Below, in pieces: positions 1 through 8,908 of a DNA stretch of 64,000 bases. A program made the translations under genes and the position numbers. Numbering within the stretch: the stretch's first letter is position 1; each line of letters begins with the position of its first letter. The stretch comes from Pseudomonas ekonensis (GTDB taxonomy: Bacteria; Pseudomonadota; Gammaproteobacteria; Pseudomonadales; Pseudomonadaceae). The notes under the pieces are model-generated. The model ran no database searches. It had not been told where the DNA came from and worked only from the letters and a program-made list of their open reading frames with translations. The stretch is taken from positions 1,006,001-1,070,000 of the forward strand of contig NZ_JAHSTS010000001.1 of the NCBI RefSeq assembly GCF_019145435.1. Reading direction: 5' to 3'.

Positions 1-523
1 CCCGGCAGCCTTTGATTTTCGCGATCTGCCCGGCGATGCTGCCCACGGCCCCGGCCGCGCCGGACAGCACCACCGTGTCGCCGGCCTTCGGTGCGCCGAC
101 GTCCAGCAGCGCGAAGTAGGCGGTCATGCCGGTCATGCCCAGCGCCGACAGGTAGACCGGCAGCGGCGCCAGTTTCGGATCGACCTTGTAGAAGCCCTTC
201 GGCTCGCCGAGGAAGTAGTCCTGCACGCCCAGGGCGCCGTTGACGTAGTCGCCGACCGCGAAACCGGGGTGGTTCGAGGCGCTGACCCGGCCCACGCCCA
301 AGGCGCGCATGACCTCGCCGATGTTCACGGGCGCAATGTAGGACTTGCCTTCGTTCATCCAGCCGCGCATGGCCGGATCCAGGGACAGGTATTCGTTCTT
401 GACCAGGATCTGCCCGGCCGCCGGTTCGCCGACCGGTACGGTCTGATAGGTGAAGGTTTCGCGGGTCGCGGCGCCCACGGGGCGGTGGGCGAGCAGGAAC
501 TGGCGGTTGTTCTGGGTAGTCAT
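1..523 (-). CDS. NADP-dependent medium-chain oxidoreductase (partial, C-terminus outside window)
   Basis: Reading leftwards from the ATG at 523, the frame stays open to the window edge, giving about 174 N-terminal residues. The protein begins MTTQNNRQFLLAHRP and carries the LSLDPAMRGWM motif and the start of the Rossmann region (LSGAAGAVGS). These mark the zinc-independent MDR family of NADP-dependent alkenal/enone oxidoreductases (CurA/leukotriene B4 dehydrogenase type), which reduce activated double bonds. The 3' part and any downstream partner lie outside the window. It is divergent from the SDR gene at 762, with about 240 bp between them. Family membership is clear; the substrate is not known. 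Confidence 0.85.
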   Translation of the reverse strand, partial: MTTQNNRQFLLAHRPVGAATRETFTYQTVPVGEPAAGQILVKNEYLSLDPAMRGWMNEGKSYIAPVNIGEVMRALGVGRVSASNHPGFAVGDYVNGALGVQDYFLGEPKGFYKVDPKLAPLPVYLSALGMTGMTAYFALLDVGAPKAGDTVVLSGAAGAVGSIAGQIAKIKGCR

Positions 524-761
524 GGCAGGCACTCGGACGGTGTGAAGCCTTGTTGATAGATCGTCATCGCCGATGCCGCAAGGTCGGCTGACGGGGCGAA
601 TGCAGGTTTATCCGGTTCGGTGATAGTGCTGCACGGGTATCCATCACTGGGATCCATGGATCGCCAACGGGGCTCTTGATAGTGCTGACGCGCCGCCGGC
701 CGTTGTGGCTATCCTCAACGCCGATGTTTCCCTGCGCTGACAACCCTTCGAGGACACAACA

Positions 762-1523
762 ATGAGCATGACGTTTTCCGGCCAGGTTGCCGTAGTGACG
801 GGCGCGGCCAACGGCATCGGCCGCGCCACCGCCCAGGCGTTCGCCGCCGAGGGCCTGAAAGTGGTGGTGGCGGACCTGGATGCGGCCGGAGGGGAAGGCA
901 CGGTGGCGCTGATCCGTGCCGCCGGCGGCGAGGCGACGTTCGTGCGCTGCGACGTGACCGCCGAAAGCGAAGTGAAGAATCTGATGGACGAAGTGATCAA
1001 CGCCTACGGCCGCCTCGACTATGCCTTCAACAACGCCGGCATCGAGATCGAGAAGGGCAAGCTGGCCGAAGGCTCGATGGACGAGTTCGACGCGATCATG
1101 GGCGTCAACGTCAAGGGCGTCTGGCTGTGCATGAAGTACCAGTTGCCGTTGCTGCTGGCCCAGGGCGGCGGGGCGATCGTCAACACCGCGTCGGTGGCCG
1201 GGCTCGGCGCCGCGCCGAAGATGAGCATCTATGCCGCCTCCAAGCATGCGGTGATCGGCCTGACCAAATCGGCGGCCATCGAGTACGCGAAGAAAAAGAT
1301 CCGGGTCAACGCTGTGTGTCCGGCGGTGATCGACACCGACATGTTCCGCCGGGCGTACGAGGCCGATCCCAAGAAAGGCGAGTTCGCCAACGCGATGCAT
1401 CCGGTCGGCCGCATCGGCAAGGTCGAGGAGATCGCCAGCGCGGTGCTGTACCTGTGCAGCGACGGCGCGGCGTTCACCACCGGTCATTCCCTGGCGGTGG
1501 ACGGCGGCGTCACGGCGTTCTGA
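762..1523 (+). CDS. SDR family oxidoreductase
   Basis: A 253-aa classical short-chain dehydrogenase. The NAD(P)-binding motif TGAANGIG is at residues 13-20, followed by an NNAG motif, a catalytic Ser in the NTASVAG segment and YAASK as the Tyr-x3-Lys pair. The C-terminus (SLAVDGGVTAF) is intact. The length is normal for glucose-1-dehydrogenase-like SDRs. A GAGGA sequence about 8 bases upstream supports the ATG at 762. The gene stands alone, closed by an intrinsic terminator at 1548-1575. An aspartate after the second beta strand (VVADLDAAG) suggests preference for NAD(H), which is inference. Substrate unknown. Confidence 0.9.
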   Translation: MSMTFSGQVAVVTGAANGIGRATAQAFAAEGLKVVVADLDAAGGEGTVALIRAAGGEATFVRCDVTAESEVKNLMDEVINAYGRLDYAFNNAGIEIEKGKLAEGSMDEFDAIMGVNVKGVWLCMKYQLPLLLAQGGGAIVNTASVAGLGAAPKMSIYAASKHAVIGLTKSAAIEYAKKKIRVNAVCPAVIDTDMFRRAYEADPKKGEFANAMHPVGRIGKVEEIASAVLYLCSDGAAFTTGHSLAVDGGVTAF

Positions 1524-1547
1524 ATGCAGGCGGGACAACGCCTCGGG

Positions 1548-1575
1548 AAACCCGCCGTCGTGCGGGTTTTTTGTT
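1548..1575 (+). terminator. intrinsic terminator after the SDR gene
   Basis: An 8-bp GC-rich stem (1548-1555 with 1562-1569) with a 6-nt loop, followed by a T-rich run. It lies 24 bp after the SDR stop codon. Confidence 0.85.
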
Positions 1576-1606
1576 TTCAACTGGAGCGTTCGACCGATTA
1601 AACATT

Positions 1607-1619
1607 CTATTTCAAATAG
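1607..1619. promoter_or_regulatory. 13-bp palindrome upstream of the MocR gene
   Basis: CTATTT-C-AAATAG has perfect 6-bp arms in an AT-rich island about 95 bp before the regulator start. It could be an operator or part of the promoter. Binding is inference. Confidence 0.4.
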
Positions 1620-1639
1620 TTAGAGGAGCCCCTTTTGGC

Positions 1640-1658
1640 GGCGTTGTCGCACAACGCC
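1640..1658. promoter_or_regulatory. 19-bp inverted repeat upstream of the MocR gene
   Basis: GGCGTTGT-CGC-ACAACGCC has perfect 8-bp arms around a 3-nt spacer. It lies 56 bp before the MocR start codon. MocR/GntR regulators commonly bind their own promoter, so this is a candidate autoregulatory operator. Confidence 0.45.
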
Positions 1659-1714
1659 TCCGGCACCGCTGTGCTTTACTGCCGCCAGCGAAACGGACAG
1701 GAGTTGGCTTGCTC

Positions 1715-3088
1715 ATGGAATTGAGAATTGATCGGCAGGCACTGGTGCCCGTCGTCCAGCAGATCGTTGACGGACTGACCGAATGGATCCGGCAGGGCGA
1801 CGTGGCCCCGGCCACGCGATTGCCGTCCGTACGGCAGATCGCGCGCTGCAACCTGCTCAGCCAGTCGTGCGTGGCCGAGGCTTGCGAGCGCCTGGTGGCC
1901 CAAGGCCTTCTGGCGGCGCGGCCGGGTTCGGGCTTCATGGTGGCCCCGGGGGTGTCGGTGCGGTGCGCCGGCGCCGCCTATGCCGTGGGTGCGCCAGGCC
2001 AGGCCGAGGGGTTGATGCTGGGCTGCGGTGTGCTGCCCGAGAGCTGGCGCGAGCCCGATGACCTCAGCTACGCGATCCGTCAGGTGGCCCGCACGGACAT
2101 GGCCGGCCTGTTCAACTACGGTACGCCGCTGGGCCTGCCGGCCTTGCGCGAGCAGATCGTCAAACGCCTCAAGGGCCTGGACATCCAGGTCGGCGACGGG
2201 CAGGTGCTGACCACGGCCGGGGCCAGCCAGGGCCTCGACCTGATCGTGCGGACGCTGTTCAAGGCGGGCGATTGCGTGCTGGTCGAGTCCCCCGGCTACG
2301 CACCGCTGTTCGACCTCCTGCGGTTGCAGGGCGTGCGCATGCTTGAGGTGCGGCGGCTGCCGGACGGTCCGGACACCGAGGCGCTCGAAACGCTGATCCG
2401 AAGCCTGCGGCCCAAGGCGCTGTTCATCAACAGCCATCACCAGAACCCCACGGGCAGCAGCCTGGCGCCGGCGGTGGCCCGACGGGTGCTGCAGCTGTGC
2501 ACGACCCACGGCGTGCGCCTGATCGAGGACGACGTCTACGCGGATCTGCATCATGGCCGAGGCGTACGGCTGGCGGCTCAGGGCGAAGGGCAGGGCGTGA
2601 TCTACGTCGGCAGTTTCTCCAAGACGCTCAGCAGTTCGCTGCGGGTCGGCTTCGTGGCCGCCGATGCCGACACCATCGCGCAGCTGGCCCGCGTCAAGAC
2701 GGTCAGCAGCCTGGGCGGGTCGGGCTTCTGCGAAGCGGTGCTGGCGAGCCTGCTGGCCAGCGGCGCCTACCGCAAACTGGTGCAGCGTCAGCGGCAGCGT
2801 TTGAGCACCGACCGCACGACCGCGCTGGAGATGCTGGAGGAGGCCGATTGGGAGGTGTTCGGCAAGCCGGCGGGAGGGCTGTTCATCTGGGCCCGCCCGA
2901 CCCGGGACGACCAGGCGCGGGTGCGCGAGCGGGCGCGCGGTTGCGGCGTGACGCTGGCAGCGGCCGATGCGTTCAGTCCCAGCGGCGAATGCAGCGACTG
3001 GCAGCGCATCAACGTGGCCTACGCCTGCGATCCCCGGGCCCGGCGGTTTTTCCAGGGAGTGGCGGCAGATCGACCTCGAGTGTTCTGA
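1715..3088 (+). CDS. MocR-type PLP-dependent transcriptional regulator
   Basis: A 457-aa fusion of an N-terminal GntR winged helix (about residues 1-75: VDGLTEWIRQG, LPSVRQIARCN, VAEACERL) and a fold-type I aminotransferase domain. The PLP-binding lysine lies in VGSFSKTLSSSLRVG, and HHQNPTG and ViEDDVYADL are typical of the family. Such proteins sense PLP or an amino compound and regulate a neighbouring gene. The open frame extends upstream to 1127, but that part overlaps the SDR gene and its terminator. AGGAG at 1699-1703 supports ATG 1715 (TTG at 1709 is possible). Two inverted repeats lie upstream. The target gene is not evident; the divergent or downstream neighbours are only candidates. 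Confidence 0.88.
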   Translation: MELRIDRQALVPVVQQIVDGLTEWIRQGDVAPATRLPSVRQIARCNLLSQSCVAEACERLVAQGLLAARPGSGFMVAPGVSVRCAGAAYAVGAPGQAEGLMLGCGVLPESWREPDDLSYAIRQVARTDMAGLFNYGTPLGLPALREQIVKRLKGLDIQVGDGQVLTTAGASQGLDLIVRTLFKAGDCVLVESPGYAPLFDLLRLQGVRMLEVRRLPDGPDTEALETLIRSLRPKALFINSHHQNPTGSSLAPAVARRVLQLCTTHGVRLIEDDVYADLHHGRGVRLAAQGEGQGVIYVGSFSKTLSSSLRVGFVAADADTIAQLARVKTVSSLGGSGFCEAVLASLLASGAYRKLVQRQRQRLSTDRTTALEMLEEADWEVFGKPAGGLFIWARPTRDDQARVRERARGCGVTLAAADAFSPSGECSDWQRINVAYACDPRARRFFQGVAADRPRVF

Positions 3089-3196
3089 AAACGACGGGTG
3101 TCTAGCTTTTTGCCATTATTCCGACGCCAGAGACTTGTGCTGTTTCATGGCCGTTGCGAATCTTCGGCAACAGACAATGGCAGGGGACTACGCGCA

Positions 3197-5164
3197 ATGA
3201 TTTCGGCCGTGCAAGGACGTTTTGCCAACCTCGGTATGGCGAAAAAACTGGGTGTCGGGTTTGTTCTGGTGCTGCTGTTGACCGCCCTGGTGGCAGCCAT
3301 CGGCGTCTGGTCCCTGCAAACGATCAGTCAGCGCTTCGACGGCCTCAAGCAGATGTCATCGCTCAACAGCGGCCTGCTCAAGGTGCGCCTGCTGGAGCAG
3401 GACTACGCGCTGCACTCCAATCCGAAAACCGTCGATGCCTTGCACGAGGGGGTCGACGGCCTGCTGGCCCTGGCCGCACAGCTCAAGGCGCAATCGGCGG
3501 CCAACGCCACGGTGATGGGCGATGTCGAGCAGTCGCTGGGCGCCTACCGCAAGGCCTTCGACGAGTTCGTGTCCCTGACCCAGGCCAAGGACCTGGCGCT
3601 GGAAATGGCCAGTTGGTCGGTGTCCAGCGTGGCCAACAACCTGGACGTGCTGCAGGCCGGGCTGGCCGATGACGGCGCCTACACCCTGAAGGACTCCGAG
3701 GGCAAGGACGGTGCGCAGTTCATCGAGCAGGCCAGCCAGGTCAGCCAGGTGTCGCGGCTGATGCTGCAGGCGATGAACGAGGCGCGGGTGCGCCTGGACC
3801 AGAGCCGCAAGGGCGATGCCGACAGCGCCGGCAAGGGCAACATCGAGCAGGCGGCCCAGGCCTTGTCCCAGGCCGAACAATTGAAGACGACGGTCAAGGA
3901 CGAGGGCTACCTGACGGTGCTCAACGAGGTGTCCGGGCACATCGCCGGTTTCAACGACAAGCTGGCCGAGTACACCGGCCTGCTGGCCCAGGAAAAGACC
4001 GTGTATGAGCAACTGCATCAGCGCGCCGCCGAGGTGGTGGCCCGGGTCGACCAGGCCTATGCCGCCGAAGACGGCGCAATGCAGGCGGAACTGAAGAAGA
4101 ACTCGGTGCTGATCATCGGGTCTTCGGCGCTGGCGTTGCTGGTGGGGCTGATCGCGGCCTGGGTGATCACCCGCCTGATCGTCGCGCCGCTGCGCAGCGT
4201 GATCCGTGTCGCGCAGCAGATTGCCGCCGGCGACCTGAGTTCGAAGGTGGAAGTGACCCGCCGCGATGAGATCGGCCAGCTGATGGCCGCCATGCAGCAA
4301 ATGGGCGACGGGCTCAGTGCCATCGTCAGCGGATTGCAGGCGGGCATCGAGCAATTGGCCGGTTCGGCGCAATCGCTGTCGGCGGTCACCGAACAGACCA
4401 ACCTTGAGGTCAGCAGCCAGAAGGAAGAGACCGAACAGGTCGCCACGGCCATGAACCAGATGACCGCCACCGTCCACGACGTGGCGCGCAACGCCGAAGA
4501 GGCGGCGCTGGCGGCGCAGACGGCCGACGGCAAGGTCGAGAGCGGCCAGCAGGTGGTGCGCCAGAGCATGGCGCGCATCGAACAGTTGGCGGAGTCGGCG
4601 ACGACCGCCAGTTCCAGCATCGAAAGCCTCAGCGCGGAAATCCAGAACATCGGCACGGTGCTCGGTGTGATCAAGAGCGTCGCCGAGCAGACCAACCTGC
4701 TGGCGCTCAACGCGGCCATCGAGGCGGCCCGGGCCGGCGAGCAGGGCAGGGGCTTCGCGGTGGTGGCCGACGAGGTGCGCGCGCTGGCGCGGCGCACCCA
4801 GCAATCGACGGAAGAGATCGAGCGGCTGGTGAGCGCGCTCCGGGCGGCGGCGCATGCGTCGGTGCAGCAGATCCAGAGCAGCGGCGAACTGGTGAAACTG
4901 GCGGTCAGCGATGCCCTGCAGACGGAAAGCGCGTTGGGCAGCATCGCGGCGGCGGTGTCGTTGATCCAGCAGATGAACCAGCAGATCGCGGCGGCGGCCG
5001 AGCAACAGAGTTCCGTGGCCGAGGAGATCAACCGCAGCGTGACCAGCATCCGGGCGAGCGCAGACCAGTCTTCGATCGCGATGCAGGGCAACGCGGCGTC
5101 CAGCGTGGAGCTGGCGCAGCTGGGGCATGAGCTGAAGGGGATGGTGGGGCACTTCAGGCTCTGA
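3197..5164 (+). CDS. methyl-accepting chemotaxis protein with HBM-type sensor domain
   Basis: A 655-aa inner-membrane chemoreceptor. TM1 is near residues 15-38. A long, all-helical periplasmic region of about 250 residues follows, fitting the helical bimodular (HBM) domain of Pseudomonas receptors such as McpS, which bind organic acids. TM2 ([15 protein letters not shown]) precedes a HAMP domain. The cytoplasmic signalling hairpin contains the invariant tip ([19 protein letters not shown]). The C-terminus ends at MVGHFRL with no CheR-tethering pentapeptide. AGGGGA about 9 bases upstream supports ATG 3197. Ligand unknown. Confidence 0.92.
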   Translation: MISAVQGRFANLGMAKKLGVGFVLVLLLTALVAAIGVWSLQTISQRFDGLKQMSSLNSGLLKVRLLEQDYALHSNPKTVDALHEGVDGLLALAAQLKAQSAANATVMGDVEQSLGAYRKAFDEFVSLTQAKDLALEMASWSVSSVANNLDVLQAGLADDGAYTLKDSEGKDGAQFIEQASQVSQVSRLMLQAMNEARVRLDQSRKGDADSAGKGNIEQAAQALSQAEQLKTTVKDEGYLTVLNEVSGHIAGFNDKLAEYTGLLAQEKTVYEQLHQRAAEVVARVDQAYAAEDGAMQAELKKNSVLIIGSSALALLVGLIAAWVITRLIVAPLRSVIRVAQQIAAGDLSSKVEVTRRDEIGQLMAAMQQMGDGLSAIVSGLQAGIEQLAGSAQSLSAVTEQTNLEVSSQKEETEQVATAMNQMTATVHDVARNAEEAALAAQTADGKVESGQQVVRQSMARIEQLAESATTASSSIESLSAEIQNIGTVLGVIKSVAEQTNLLALNAAIEAARAGEQGRGFAVVADEVRALARRTQQSTEEIERLVSALRAAAHASVQQIQSSGELVKLAVSDALQTESALGSIAAAVSLIQQMNQQIAAAAEQQSSVAEEINRSVTSIRASADQSSIAMQGNAASSVELAQLGHELKGMVGHFRL

Positions 5165-5217
5165 GCCCCGAGAACCTGTCGGCGCGGATCGGCGCCCCCG
5201 GTTTCTGCCAGCCACAA

Positions 5218-5241
5218 AAAAGCCACCTTGCGGTGGCTTTT
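5218..5241. terminator. bidirectional intrinsic terminator
   Basis: A perfect 10-bp stem (AAAAGCCACC, 5218-5227, with 5232-5241) with a TTGC loop. T-runs on both strands serve the convergent chemoreceptor and membrane-protein genes. Confidence 0.85.
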
Positions 5242-5257
5242 CCCGTTCCGGATCCGA

Positions 5258-6028
5258 TCAGTCGTAGATCACGCGTTTCTTCCAGTCCGCGTCGGCTTCG
5301 ACTTCCTTCAGACCGGCGGTCAACTGGTTCTCTTCGCCTTCCACCGGCGCGATCTTGTCCATGACCTGGGCGTTGGCCCGGGCCAGGAGCTTTTCCAGGT
5401 ACTCCAGCTGTTCGGCGTAGATCCGCGGATCCTGCTGCTTGCGCAGGTACTGGACGCCGCGCTCGAAGGCCAGGCGGGCCTGGCCCGGCTGGTTCTGCTG
5501 CAGGAAGTGCTGGCCGAGGTTGTTGAAGAACTCGATGTGCAGCAGCACCAGGATATGGCGCACCTCGCGAACCCAGTGCTTGGCTTCGTTCGGCGGCAGG
5601 AAGCCGTCCTGGGCGGCGCGGGTGATCTGACCGTGCAGGGCTTCGAGCAGGAAGCGCACATCCTTGGCCTTGGCTTCGGTCTGGATCGGCGACGGCGGGT
5701 TGTTGACCGGGATCGATTCGCCCTGGGCCACCAGCGCGCTCAGTTCGGTGATGCGTGCCTTGGTGGTGGCGCTGGTCTTTTCGAGGTTCAGCAGGCGCTG
5801 GCAGACGTTCAGCTCCAGACGGGTCAGCAGCAGCTTGAGCGCCGGGGTCATGAACTGGCCGGGGAAGGTTTCGGTCAGTTCGCCGCAGCGGCGCAGGCGG
5901 TCGTTGAGCTCGACCTTGGTGCGGGCCTTCTCCAGTTTGTTGTTTTCCACCACATGGTTCATGTAGCCAATGGCGATCAATAGGGCGATCCCGGCTACGA
6001 CTAGCAGGGTGATCATGAGTGGTGTCAC
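5258..6028 (-). CDS. conserved membrane-anchored protein of unknown function
   Basis: A 256-aa protein with one N-terminal membrane segment (ITLLVVAGIALLIAIGYM) and a long helical soluble region rich in Leu, Glu, Arg and Gln. There is a TPR-like stretch near the C-terminus (LGQHFLQQNQPGQARLAFERG) and an ending in KKRVIYD. GAGG lies 8 bases before a GTG at 6028, which I prefer to the ATG at 6016. I recognise it as a conserved Pseudomonas hypothetical but know no function. It faces the chemoreceptor convergently. Confidence 0.8.
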   Translation of the reverse strand: MTPLMITLLVVAGIALLIAIGYMNHVVENNKLEKARTKVELNDRLRRCGELTETFPGQFMTPALKLLLTRLELNVCQRLLNLEKTSATTKARITELSALVAQGESIPVNNPPSPIQTEAKAKDVRFLLEALHGQITRAAQDGFLPPNEAKHWVREVRHILVLLHIEFFNNLGQHFLQQNQPGQARLAFERGVQYLRKQQDPRIYAEQLEYLEKLLARANAQVMDKIAPVEGEENQLTAGLKEVEADADWKKRVIYD

Positions 6029-6403
6029 CGGTAAGACCTCTTTATAGGGTTCACGATCGAGTTTAGTGGCTTGGCATTTGGGCGCCTAGGGCCGCTCGAC
6101 GAGTTGGATCGGCGTGGCTGAACCTGTATCGGCCAGGCGCCTGCTTATATGAATGCTGGCGCTTGGGGTTCAGATTGCCATCACCTATGCCGTGGACTAT
6201 AGCGCCTTGGCGGGTGTCGGAATATAGGCGTCAAACGCCGGACGGCAGAAAAGCCCGGACCGCCTCTGAAAGCAGGTCGAAGTCATTGATTTAAATAAAT
6301 TTATATCAGGGGGTTGACGACCTCTCAAACCATCCATAGAATGCGCGCCACTTGCAGCGTAAAGCACACAGCGAAACGAAGCAGGGAGTGAATGTTGTAG
6401 CGT
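6029..6403. other. 375-bp intergenic region
   Basis: No gene is supported here. It holds the promoter region of the minus-strand membrane-protein gene and, at 6314-6342, the tRNA promoter. A short AT-rich patch (6288-6306) lies just upstream of that promoter and may act as an UP-like element. Confidence 0.6.
6314..6342 (+). promoter_or_regulatory. sigma70 promoter of the Glu/Gly tRNA cluster
   Basis: TTGACG, 17-bp spacer, TAGAAT, followed by a GC-rich discriminator (GCGCGCC). That discriminator is the usual signature of stringently controlled stable-RNA promoters. The first tRNA starts about 55 bp downstream. No comparable promoter is seen before the other three tRNAs. Confidence 0.85.
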
Positions 6404-6479
6404 GTCCCCTTCGTCTAGTGGCCTAGGACACCGCCCTTTCACGGCGGTAACAGGGGTTCGAGTCCCCTAGGGGACGCCA
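6404..6479 (+). tRNA. tRNA-Glu (anticodon TTC), copy 1
   Basis: A 76-nt cloverleaf with acceptor arms GTCCCCT and AGGGGAC, anticodon loop CTTTCAC (anticodon TTC), T-loop GTTCGAG and an encoded CCA end. It is first in a Glu-Gly-Glu-Gly cluster transcribed from the promoter at 6314. Confidence 0.97.
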
Positions 6480-6481
6480 AT

Positions 6482-6557
<76 letters not shown>

Positions 6558-6661
6558 ATTTTAAACGGCACTGCTCTCGGGCAGGGTCGAGTGAAACCAG
6601 AACCAAGTCTTCGGATGCGGATCTGGACACCGAAACACACACCATGTGTTCCGGGTAGCGT

Positions 6662-6737
6662 GTCCCCTTCGTCTAGTGGCCTAGGACACCGCCCTTTCAC
6701 GGCGGTAACAGGGGTTCGAGTCCCCTAGGGGACGCCA
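6662..6737 (+). tRNA. tRNA-Glu (anticodon TTC), copy 2
   Basis: Identical in sequence to the copy at 6404-6479. The preceding bases (GTAGCGT) are also shared with copy 1, pointing to a tandem duplication of a Glu-Gly unit. Confidence 0.97.
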
Positions 6738-6740
6738 TTT

Positions 6741-6816
<76 letters not shown>

Positions 6817-6823
6817 ATTTCAC

Positions 6824-6857
6824 AAAAACGCCGCTCAGAGATGAGCGGCGTTTTTGT
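6824..6857 (+). terminator. intrinsic terminator of the tRNA cluster
   Basis: A 14-bp perfect stem (6824-6837 with 6842-6855) with a GAGA loop and a run of T at its 3' side. Confidence 0.92.
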
Positions 6858-6969
6858 TTGTCCGGAATTTGTCTGGCCTGTGGGCGCGAGCCTGTCCACG
6901 ATAGTGGTGCGTCAGCCAATGCAGTGCTGAAGGAGTGGGCCCGCCGCTCGGGCAGGCCCTGGCCTTTGC

Positions 6970-8709
6970 TCAAAGCGTCGGCAATTGCCCGATGCGCCCC
7001 ATCATTTCCGTCACGATCTGCAGATCCAGCAAAAACTGCTCGTTGGTCTTGAACTCGCCGTCGGTGTGGCCGGTGTACTTCTCTTCAGGCCGGGCCAGGC
7101 CGAACTGCACGCCGTTGGGCAATTCGTGCACCGACGTGGCGCCGGCCGACGTACCGAACTCATGCTTCATGCCCAGGTTTTCGCTGGCCACGGCCAGCAA
7201 GGCCTTGACCCACTCGCCTTCGGGATTGCGGTACATCGGTTCGGCGACCGAGTAGTCGAAGTTGACCGCGACCTTGTTCTTCTTGCTCCAGGCCGCCAGC
7301 TTGTCGGCGATTTGCGTCTTGAGCACCTCCGGCGTCTTGCCCTTCGGCACGCGCAGGTTCACCGCCAGCTTGAAGTCTTTCTCGTCTTTCCCGACATAGG
7401 TCAGGGACGTGGTCAGCGGCCCCATGAACGTATCCGAGAAGCCCACCCCCAGCTTGTTGCCCTTGTAGTCCAGGCCCCAGTTGTCGGCGGCGTAACGGGC
7501 CGCATCGGTGTAGGCGTTGTGCTTGAGCGCGACCTTGCCGTCGAGGCCGTGGATGAAATCGAACATCCGCGCCACCGGGTTCACCCCGGATTCGGGCTCG
7601 GAGGAGTGGGCGGAAACACCGGTGACCGCAAGTTTGACGTCCTTGCCGTCGACCTTGGCGCTGACCTGGAAGTCCCCGCCGTTGCGCTTGGCATATTCAG
7701 CGCCGGCCTTCTGCAGGCTGGCCGCCAGTTCGGCGGGTTTGTCGGTCACCAGGGTGACGACCGAGACCGACGGAATCTGGTTGGTCGCCAGGCCGCCGGT
7801 CATCGAAACGATTTCAGCGCCTTTGCCCTCGGCCTTGCGCAGGGGGAAATGGGCCATCACGGTGCCGTAGCCCTTTTCGGCGATCACCACCGGGTAGCCG
7901 CCGTCCAGTGCGAGGTTGTAATCCGGCGTCGGGTTGCGTTCGAAGTAATAAGGGATCGCATCGCCGGTGGTCTCTTCGGTGGTGTCCACCAGCAGCTTGA
8001 AGTTGCGCGCCAGCGGCAGCTTCTCTTCCTTGATGACCTTCATCGCATACAGCGTCACCACGATGCCGTTCTTGTCGTCTTCGGTGCCGCGCCCGTACAT
8101 GCGGTCGCCGATCACGGTGACCTTGAACGGGTCGAGGCGGGTGCCGTCCTGCAGGACCCAGTTCTCCGGCGTCACCGGCACCACGTCGGCGTGGGCGTGG
8201 ATGCCCACGACTTCCTTGCCGCTGCCTTCCAGGGAGATTTCGTAGACGCGGTTGTCGATGTTGCGAAAGTTCAGGTTGAACGCCTGGGCGAGGCTTTTGA
8301 TCTTGTCGGCGATCTTGATGAATTCAGGGTTCTCGTGCTGGGCGACGCCGTCCTTGCGAAAGGTCGGGATTTCCACCAGCTCGCGCAGGGTCTCCTTGGC
8401 CGCATTGCCGTACTTGACCCGGGTATAGAGGCCGAGCAGGCGATGGATCTCGTTCCGTTGTTCGGCGGTCAGATCCTTGTTGTCGAGGAACGCCTTGATG
8501 GCCGGGCCGATGTCTGCGGTGTTGCGCAGGTTACTCTTGGCCAGGCTGCCCAGGAACTGCCGGAAATCGGTGGCCGGCGTTTCGCTGAAGGTTTTGATGA
8601 TGGCCGCGCTTTGCTGCGGCGTGACGTTGGCGGCGGCAGGCAGGGCGAGCGCCGACAGGCCGGCCAGGATCAGGGTCGAAGCGGCCAGGCGCTTGAAGGG
8701 GATGTTCAT
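6970..8709 (-). CDS. secreted M20 family dipeptidase
   Basis: A 579-aa zinc peptidase of the M20/PepV-like group. A Sec signal peptide (MNIPFKRLAAS, hydrophobic core, ALPAAA) places it in the periplasm. Metal-ligand motifs are in order: GIHAHADVVP (HxD), GRGTEDDKNG (bridging Asp), DTTEETTG (catalytic Glu pair) and a C-terminal His region near YTGHTDGE. The dimerisation or lid insertion brings it to a normal length for periplasmic M20 dipeptidases. AAGGA lies 12 bases before ATG 8709 but directly touches an in-frame ATG at 8721, so I prefer 8709. Its likely role is cleavage of small peptides for nutrition. An 18-bp palindrome lies upstream. Confidence 0.9.
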   Translation of the reverse strand: MNIPFKRLAASTLILAGLSALALPAAANVTPQQSAAIIKTFSETPATDFRQFLGSLAKSNLRNTADIGPAIKAFLDNKDLTAEQRNEIHRLLGLYTRVKYGNAAKETLRELVEIPTFRKDGVAQHENPEFIKIADKIKSLAQAFNLNFRNIDNRVYEISLEGSGKEVVGIHAHADVVPVTPENWVLQDGTRLDPFKVTVIGDRMYGRGTEDDKNGIVVTLYAMKVIKEEKLPLARNFKLLVDTTEETTGDAIPYYFERNPTPDYNLALDGGYPVVIAEKGYGTVMAHFPLRKAEGKGAEIVSMTGGLATNQIPSVSVVTLVTDKPAELAASLQKAGAEYAKRNGGDFQVSAKVDGKDVKLAVTGVSAHSSEPESGVNPVARMFDFIHGLDGKVALKHNAYTDAARYAADNWGLDYKGNKLGVGFSDTFMGPLTTSLTYVGKDEKDFKLAVNLRVPKGKTPEVLKTQIADKLAAWSKKNKVAVNFDYSVAEPMYRNPEGEWVKALLAVASENLGMKHEFGTSAGATSVHELPNGVQFGLARPEEKYTGHTDGEFKTNEQFLLDLQIVTEMMGRIGQLPTL

Positions 8710-8746
8710 TGCTGTGGGCATTCCTTTGCAGGCGGTGAGTGGGAAA

Positions 8747-8764
8747 TGTCTGATCGATCAGACA
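8747..8764. promoter_or_regulatory. 18-bp perfect palindrome upstream of the dipeptidase gene
   Basis: TGTCTGATCGATCAGACA is a perfect palindrome 37 bp before the dipeptidase start codon, where an operator would overlap the promoter or the transcript 5' end. No regulator gene is adjacent, so a distantly encoded TetR- or GntR-type protein is a guess. Confidence 0.5.
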
Positions 8765-8858
8765 GATACTTTTCCAAACTAACACCGCCATCCCGCGATA
8801 GGGGAGCCCCGAAAACGGGATCTGTCGCACAGAACCGCAAATTCGGCGCAGAAACGAA

Positions 8859-8892
8859 AAAGGCCCGACCCTGACTGACGGGTCGAGCCTTT
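8859..8892 (-). terminator. intrinsic terminator of the LysE/oxygenase/AlaX operon
   Basis: A 13-bp stem with one mismatch (8859-8871 with 8880-8892) and an 8-nt loop. The T-run is on the minus-strand transcript, 17 bp beyond the LysE stop codon. Confidence 0.82.
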
Positions 8893-8908
8893 CACTGATC
8901 CGGCTGTG

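Noticed and set aside
1127..1714. N-terminal extension of the MocR frame back to 1127
   Set aside because: It runs through the SDR gene and its terminator, and its residues are low-complexity. The family N-terminus begins at 1715.
6985..8874. A 629-codon open frame opposite the dipeptidase gene
   Set aside because: No domain, biased composition, and full overlap with a well-supported M20 peptidase.
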